In this document: one piece after another, positions 56,955 to 62,000 of the stretch
Layout of the letters: every line of letters begins with the position of its first letter
Numbering within the stretch: the first letter of the stretch is position 1
Assembly: GCA_903813345.2 (NCBI GenBank)
Contig: CAIIXF020000011.1
Location: forward strand, 34,878,166 to 34,940,165
DNA length: 62,000 nt
Direction: 5' to 3'
Source: Owenia fusiformis
Lineage: Eukaryota; Annelida; Polychaeta; Sabellida; Oweniidae
The notes under the pieces: generated by a model
Told to the model about the DNA's origin: nothing
Database searches by the model: none
Seen by the model: only the letters and a program-made list of their open reading frames with translations
Program-made: the position numbers and the translations under genes

Positions 56955-59900
56955 CTGAAACAAAGTAAAGGAATAGTCAAACATGTACCTTAGCAAATGG
57001 ATATGATCTGCTGTTTAACATAACCCGAATGTATAGTTTAACATTTCAATCTAGTCATTGATCACATAATCTTTAAAATTTGTTATATTATGTATTCATT
57101 CAACAAAAACAAACATGTTATCGGTCATTTGGTATTAAACACCATGCGCTACCATGGCAAACGAAGTACACTATCAAAAGTTTCCTTCCTTAGATTTCTG
57201 GGGCAATGCAACAGCGTCTTAAACATGTTCCAACTATATTTAATTTCTCGAAGATGCTAAAATAGGTAAAAACCAAATGTTTAGAGTAATTAATGATTTA
57301 TTTATGTTAGTGCCTTACTTGTCATAATACATCCTACCAATAAGGCACCTGCTACAAGTAGGCAAGGAGCAAGTGTCCCGTATTTCAGTAAGGCACCCAT
57401 ACCAAGTGTAAGAATGATACCAAATAACTGAAAAATAATATGAAATAGGGACGACTACCAATTGTGTACATTGTAACATTCAATTGCCATAGTGTAAATT
57501 TGGATGACCTGTTACATTTGTTGTTAATGATGAAGATTGAAAATGAATTATGATTAAGTAAAGTGTATGGATATTAATTTTAGAAAAGCCATACTTGAGC
57601 TGATGCATTGAGTAAGCCAGACGATGTCCCCTCAGATTCAGGATATGTTATCTCTGCACCGAACTCGAACCCAACAGGCAGATATCCTGTCATGAAAAAC
57701 CTAAAAGTCATAAAATGAATTCTGTTTTATCAGTTGGCATATTTCCACTTACTTTGAAAGCACATTCGCTTAAAGTGTCTCACATTTTCGATCAAAACTT
57801 GCCATGCAAACATGTTAGTCTACTTTACTGGCCCCCCTTGCTGTAACAAGGAACACAAAACACATTAAAACGTAAAGATAAACCAATTAGTCACTTCACT
57901 ATGAAAGTGAGGGGTGTTACGCTGTGCATGGACTAACACAATATCAGTGGTCATTTACTGTGTCAACTTAGTAACCCTTGCATATCGTGCTCACTCAAGT
58001 ATTGAATAATTTTTTTATGATCTAAATGTTTGTGGTTTATAAAAAAATGTGATATATTTTAGTTAGAAATACATTAATTAATATAGTCATTCAAACAGCA
58101 CTAGAATGCGGGAAGAAAGAGCAATGGTGACAAAATGCAGACAGAATTTTCCGTAAGGGTTTCAAACATTTCTGAACACAATCACACATGTACTTCATGC
58201 GTACTGTTATATTTAGTGCTGTATTTATAGATATAATTTCACGTATTAAAATCATATTTTCCAGCAATGACTTCAAATTCGGAACAACACCCATATCACA
58301 TTTTCTTCAATAACTCCAAACATGTGTAAACATTGAACATGTGCATATAAATTCAGATTTCTCGAGCTCTTTCGTATTCGAGTACTTCATACACCCCTGC
58401 ATGGATTTGAGTTGGATTCGCCTTTTATACGTGAGCCGACACACTCGCAAACGCTGATTGGATAAAGATTGCGAGAATCTTTAAATGTATTATCAGTAAA
58501 ACCCCGTTTACACCTGTTTTGTCGATCTTGACACGATTTCTATGTCGGACTACACAGGACTTTTTGCGGTCTTTTTTTTTAAATCTGTTGAAAGTCCTGT
58601 TGAGTCCGGTAAAGTCCTATTGAGTCCGGTAAAGTCCAATGGAGACCGCTACAAAAAGACTGTCGGGTTTCAAGCAAGATGTCATACGATCCGAGGGGAT
58701 TTCATCAGGCTCGACAGGACTCCATTGGTCTCATCCGGACTCGACATGTATCAGGAGTACACATTGGCGTGTCATAAAAAGGATCTTTCGGTCATCAGAG
58801 TCTCTAGAGGACTTAAAAAGACTGGTGAAAAAGACCGGTTAATGAAACGGGGCTTAAGAAACAAAATGAACCAATTTAAAACTCATATTTTTACTTTTTA
58901 AATGGAAAACAGCCTTCCAAATGTACAGGGTGAGTCAAAAAGGTAGCCCAAACAAACGTATCTTAATCATCCAGTCATTCAGCATCGACTTAGAGTTATA
59001 TTAAGCACAATTAAACCTTTTCGATTGTCTCAAGTTTCATGGGTCTATCCCATATATTTGTATGGTCATTTGCAAAACATGCTCCAAATGCTGAAACAGG
59101 CCATGCTAACCGGATATTATCAGTGAGACTAATTTCCACACTAACAACCCTTGGAACAAGAGATATGAGAAGGACGGTAAGAGCCATTACGCAACAACTT
59201 CGCCGGATACGTCCGGACGTTAGCCTGCAAACACGATGCCAGTTAATTACAGCGTGTTTTGGAAAAGGGCAATTAAATAGTGACCATTGTGGCTAGAGCA
59301 ATGACACTTAATACAATGAAAGAAAATTGATCAAGAAGTAATTCTGTGCAAACAGACCTTAAACCAACGTTGTTTGACTTAGGTATTGACATTTGTTTGT
59401 GTTATTTTTTGGCTCGTTCTGTATTTTTGATTTCCTAGCTATGTCCTCCCAGAGACAGCAAATCCGGTGAACCATCTCCCTTATCCCTGAGTGACTGTAA
59501 ATATTAACAAGAACACAAATGTGTACAAAATGTCCCCACCTATTGGTGATCCCGTCAAATGGTTATCCTAAAAATGAGTAGACAAGACTTTACCGACAAA
59601 ATTAGAGGACGGAAAATCCAAAATGGCCACCTTAAAATTTACCCAGAATGCCAAAGAATTAGTCAGTTCTAGATTTTCATACTAAAAACCACCCCTGAAA
59701 ATTTGAAATTGATCCGTCACACAGTTAACCAGAAAACATGTAAGACTTTACAGACAAGATTTGAGGACAGAAAATCCAAAATGGCTGCCTTGACATTTAT
59801 CCAGAATGCCAAAAAACAAATCTGTTCTAGATTTTCATACTAAGAATCATCCCTGAAAATTTGAAATTGATCTACCAAACAGTTCACCTGGAAATGCGTA

Positions 59901-61495
59901 GACAAGACTTTACAGACAAGATTTTAGGACAGAAAATCCAAAATGGCTGCCTTGACATTTACCAAGAATACCAAAAAACTAATCAGAACTAGATTTTCAT
60001 ACTAAAAATCATCCCTGAAAATTTGAAATTGATCAACCAAACGGTTCACCTAAAAACATGTAGACAAGTCTTTACAGGCAAGATTTTAAGACGGAAAATC
60101 CAAAATGGCTGCCTTGACATTTATCCAGAATGCAAAAAAACTAATCAGATCTAGATTTTCATACTAAGAATCATCCCTGAAAATGTCAAATTGATCTACC
60201 GAACGGTTCACCTGGAAATGCGTAGACAAGACTTTACAGACAAGATTTTACGACGGAAAATCCAAAATGGCTGCCTTGACATTTACCCAGAATGCCCAAA
60301 AACTAATCAGATCTAGATTTTCATACTAAGAATCATCCCTGAAAATTTGAAATTGATATACCAAACGGTTCACCTGAAAACACATAGACAAGACTTTACA
60401 GACAAGATTTTAAGACGGAAAAATCCAAAATGGCCGACAATAAAAAAGTGATTATGAATTTTTGCTGATTTCGTTTTACAAAATTATCACATATAACTAC
60501 TGTTTACAATAAAATAGGCTTTTACAACAAAGTACACCTGAAATTATTTATAAAGCTACTAAATAGTTCAAGTATGAAAACTGAAAAACACCATTCAATA
60601 TGATACAAAGTATTATCGTGCGCTAACTTTTCTTAAAACATTCAAAATGGCTGACATGAGTGAGCTAACAGGTCCGAAACCTAATCAGATCTAGAATGAA
60701 GTGAGCTGAACAAGATGTTAAAGTTTTAAAAGCAACTGTGAAGCCGTTTTTTTTAAAGTTTGCAGACAAGGATTTTAGCATTTGACTTCAAAATGGCCGA
60801 CAGGAAGTAGGTATCGAGTTAATTTTTTTTCATCCACATCTTTATGCACTCATAAGTTATCCCTGAAAATTTGAAGGTGATATCTGTAACGGTTTTAGAG
60901 AAAACTGCCGGACGTACGGACGGACGGACGGACAGACAGACGGACGGACGCGCCTAGGCCGACAATATGGCCCCACACTATGTAGTGGGGACATAATTAA
61001 AAGGAAAAAGCCATCATACCCTAGTGCTCCTGCCACGACAAAGATGACCCATATGTGCGTACTGGTGGTAAATGTGAACACTATCATTGAAATGAAAGCA
61101 AATATATACAGTCCTGCTGTTGTCCATCTGAAAAAAAGTATATGACGTGTCTTCAAATAAGAATTTTATCAACTACTAGGATCATTATAATATCAATATG
61201 ATAATGATCATCAAAATATCATTAAGACCATCATTAAGATCGAGATCATCAATACTCATCCCTAAACACGGTGGTTTTGTATTTTTAAGTGATGTTAACG
61301 ACAACTATTAAATAATTCCATAAGCTTGTATTTATACTAACTAGAATTAACTAGAAAAACTAAAATATAATTAATACACATTGTATTTTACTTGTAAGTT
61401 TTGGTCTTGTCTAACCAGATGCCTGCCAATATGGACGCCACTATTCCAGTAAGTACAATAGTTAGGCCTATCCTGCCTGCATTTTGTTCCTCACC
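56884..61495 (-). CDS. FLVCR: FLVCR-type choline/heme transporter, 3' part (SLC49 family, MFS)
   Basis: Five exons on the minus strand: 61392-61495, 61020-61127, 57595-57700, 57319-57427 and 56884-56954, all with matching phases. Together they give about 165 residues, the last third of a 12-helix MFS carrier; the earlier exons lie beyond the right edge. Key segments are [65 protein letters not shown] and [13 protein letters not shown] proteins sit in the plasma membrane or mitochondria and move choline and ethanolamine; heme export has also been reported. I cannot tell FLVCR1 from FLVCR2 here. A second set of the final exons lies at 47197-48238. Intron 2 of this set (57701-61019) is swollen by repeats. 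Confidence 0.85.
57319..57427 (-). CDS. FLVCR-type transporter, set A penultimate exon
   Basis: 109 nt, phase 0 to phase 1, between TTATTTTTCAG and ACAA|GTAAGG. It encodes [20 protein letters not shown], then [15 protein letters not shown], which covers one membrane helix and part of the next. It fits directly between the exons at 57595 and 56884. Confidence 0.85.
57595..57700 (-). CDS. FLVCR-type transporter, set [15 protein letters not shown] exon
   Basis: 106 nt, phase 2 to phase 0, between TATGACTTTTAG and GCTCAA|GTATGG. It encodes [20 protein letters not shown] and [15 protein letters not shown]. This segment is almost unchanged across FLVCR1 and FLVCR2 and includes polar and acidic residues within helices that are thought to form the substrate path. 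Confidence 0.9.
58495..58860. mobile_element. Possible MITE with CCCCGTTT ends in the transporter intron
   Basis: AAACCCCGTTTACAC at about 58499 is partly mirrored by AAACGGGGCTT at about 58847. Inside, AGTCC(T/A)...GAGTCCGGTAAAGTCC is repeated several times in both directions, which also leaves an open frame (58542-58901) that I regard as accidental. The borders are uncertain. Confidence 0.4.
58926..59421. mobile_element. TA-flanked mariner-type MITE (496 bp) in the transporter intron
   Basis: Left end CAGGGTGAGTCAAAAAGGTA, right end TTATTTTTTGGCTCGTTCTG, with CCCAAACAAACG mirrored by ATTTGTTTGTG; about 32-bp inverted ends with mismatches and TA on each side. A short frame (59039-59296) inside shows no clear transposase motif. 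Confidence 0.7.
59560..60460. repeat. 161-bp tandem array, about five and a half copies
   Basis: The words GACAAGACTTTACAGACAAGATTTTA, GAAAATCCAAAATGGCTGCC and CTAGATTTTCATACTAA(G/A)AATCATCCCTGAAAATTTGA recur at a spacing near 161 bp. The copies are 90% or so alike by eye. The array lies wholly in the intron between the exons at 61020 and 57700. Confidence 0.85.
60461..61000. repeat. Degenerate continuation of the array and GGAC microsatellite
   Basis: Weaker traces of the 161-bp unit (CAAAATGGC(T/C)G, CCCTGAAAATTTGAAGGTGAT, GACAAGGATTTTA) lead into a run of GGAC/GACA tetranucleotides at about 60911-60950. Then comes the near-palindrome CCCCACACTATGTAGTGGGG at about 60972. A unit ending in a GGAC run plus hairpin looks like the end of one dispersed repeat whose internal part was amplified. 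Confidence 0.65.
61020..61127 (-). CDS. FLVCR-type transporter, set A WTTAGL exon
   Basis: 108 nt, phase 2 on both sides, between TACTTTTTTTCAG and CTAGG|GTATGA. It encodes [20 protein letters not shown] and [15 protein letters not shown], two membrane helices with a short loop. The intact counterpart shows what the decayed copy at 48110-48238 has lost. Confidence 0.85.
61392..61495 (-). CDS. FLVCR-type transporter, [10 protein letters not shown] exon
   Basis: 104 nt, phase 0 in and phase 2 out, between TGGTTGTAG and TACAA|GTAAAA. It encodes [20 protein letters not shown] and [15 protein letters not shown]. The NAGxIGL start and GIWLD...K end are family signatures for the helix and loop after the central cytoplasmic segment. 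The next exon upstream is outside the window. Confidence 0.85.
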
Positions 61496-62000
61496 CTACA
61501 ACCAAGCATTTGGTCAAATATATACTCCTTTGGAATATGTATAAAAAGTTGTGTTTTGTAAACAGCTAAACTAATAAAAAGCGGATGTTATGCGGATGTT
61601 ATCAAATGTGATGAATTGATCATGTAAAACGTACTGTACGATGTACAGATTCATTAAATGATAGTCTATACTTGGATGTTAAAAAGTATGTAAAATCTCA
61701 TGTTTGCCATTGAGTGAATAGTTGTGTTTATATACAAGAAAGTGTATTTTATGTCAAGGACAATATTTAAGGATTTAAGCCCTGAACTCATGTGCATTGT
61801 GTGCTGAACCATTCCATTAAAGGTGGTATTTCCAAATATTTGCATGACGGAGCGGGAATGCAAAATTATGGAAACAACGCCTGAATTAAATGAAGCAGCC
61901 ATAATGCATTGAGTGTTGGGCTGGAATTTTTTCATACATTGCAAATTATTTTCTACAAAAATCACCTAAAAGATAAAAAAACTACTAAAATAACATATTT
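61496..62000. other. Intron of the transporter gene up to the window edge
   Basis: No further exon of the transporter is visible before 62000. A minus-strand open frame at 61666-61965 has no homology. Confidence 0.5.

Noticed and set aside
58542-58901. 119-codon open frame
   Set aside because: It is built of repeated AGTCC/GAGTCCGG words inside a probable MITE, with no protein similarity.
1-62000. Prokaryotic features: operons, CRISPR array, ribosome binding sites
   Set aside because: The coding content is split by GT-AG introns and I saw no spacer-repeat array with unique spacers; the tandem arrays have no spacers.

Overview
The window is eukaryotic, AT-rich, intron-bearing animal DNA. Every gene I can support is split by GT-AG introns with matching phases, and most of the rest is intron, tandem repeat and small DNA transposons. 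The gene content is a fibrinogen-related mosaic secreted protein, an agatoxin-like neuropeptide precursor, an FLVCR/SLC49 transporter, a tRNA-derived SINE and many TA-flanked Tc1/mariner-type elements. It points to a bilaterian invertebrate, most likely a lophotrochozoan (mollusc, brachiopod or annelid); that placement is inference, since no species-diagnostic gene is present.

Region by region: 1-4.5 kb has no recognised gene. 4568-5242 (+) holds the last two coding exons of an agatoxin-like, eight-cysteine peptide precursor with a poly(A) signal at 5349. 5.4-26.9 kb is gene-poor and carries an interrupted inverted repeat (6908-7282), a short tandem repeat (about 8450), a 182-bp MITE (12887) and a 49-bp satellite array of about 1.45 kb (19481-20935) with a nine-unit higher-order repeat.

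26968-37979 (+) is a complete 12-exon gene, reconstructed here from splice phases. It would encode about 1270 residues: signal peptide, a large Asp/Thr 9-residue repeat region, a compact beta-rich module with a lipocalin-like look, an unrecognised four-exon domain, a Thr-rich linker, a small Cys module and a divergent fibrinogen-like C-terminal domain. Nearly all module borders are phase-1 introns, as expected of exon shuffling. The likely setting is extracellular: mucus, shell or cuticle matrix, or innate recognition.

38.5-46.9 kb contains three mariner-type elements, one possible terminal exon of an unknown minus-strand gene (41011-41304) and a tRNA-derived SINE with a pentanucleotide tail (43911-44284).

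47.2-61.5 kb (-) is the 3' part of an FLVCR-type transporter gene running in from beyond the right edge. Its last exons are present twice: set A (56884-61495) and set B (47197-48238, nearest upstream exon decayed). The two sets differ mostly at synonymous sites. Between and inside them lie a foldback element, a mariner transposase relic, two TA-flanked elements and a 161-bp tandem array ending in a GGAC microsatellite.
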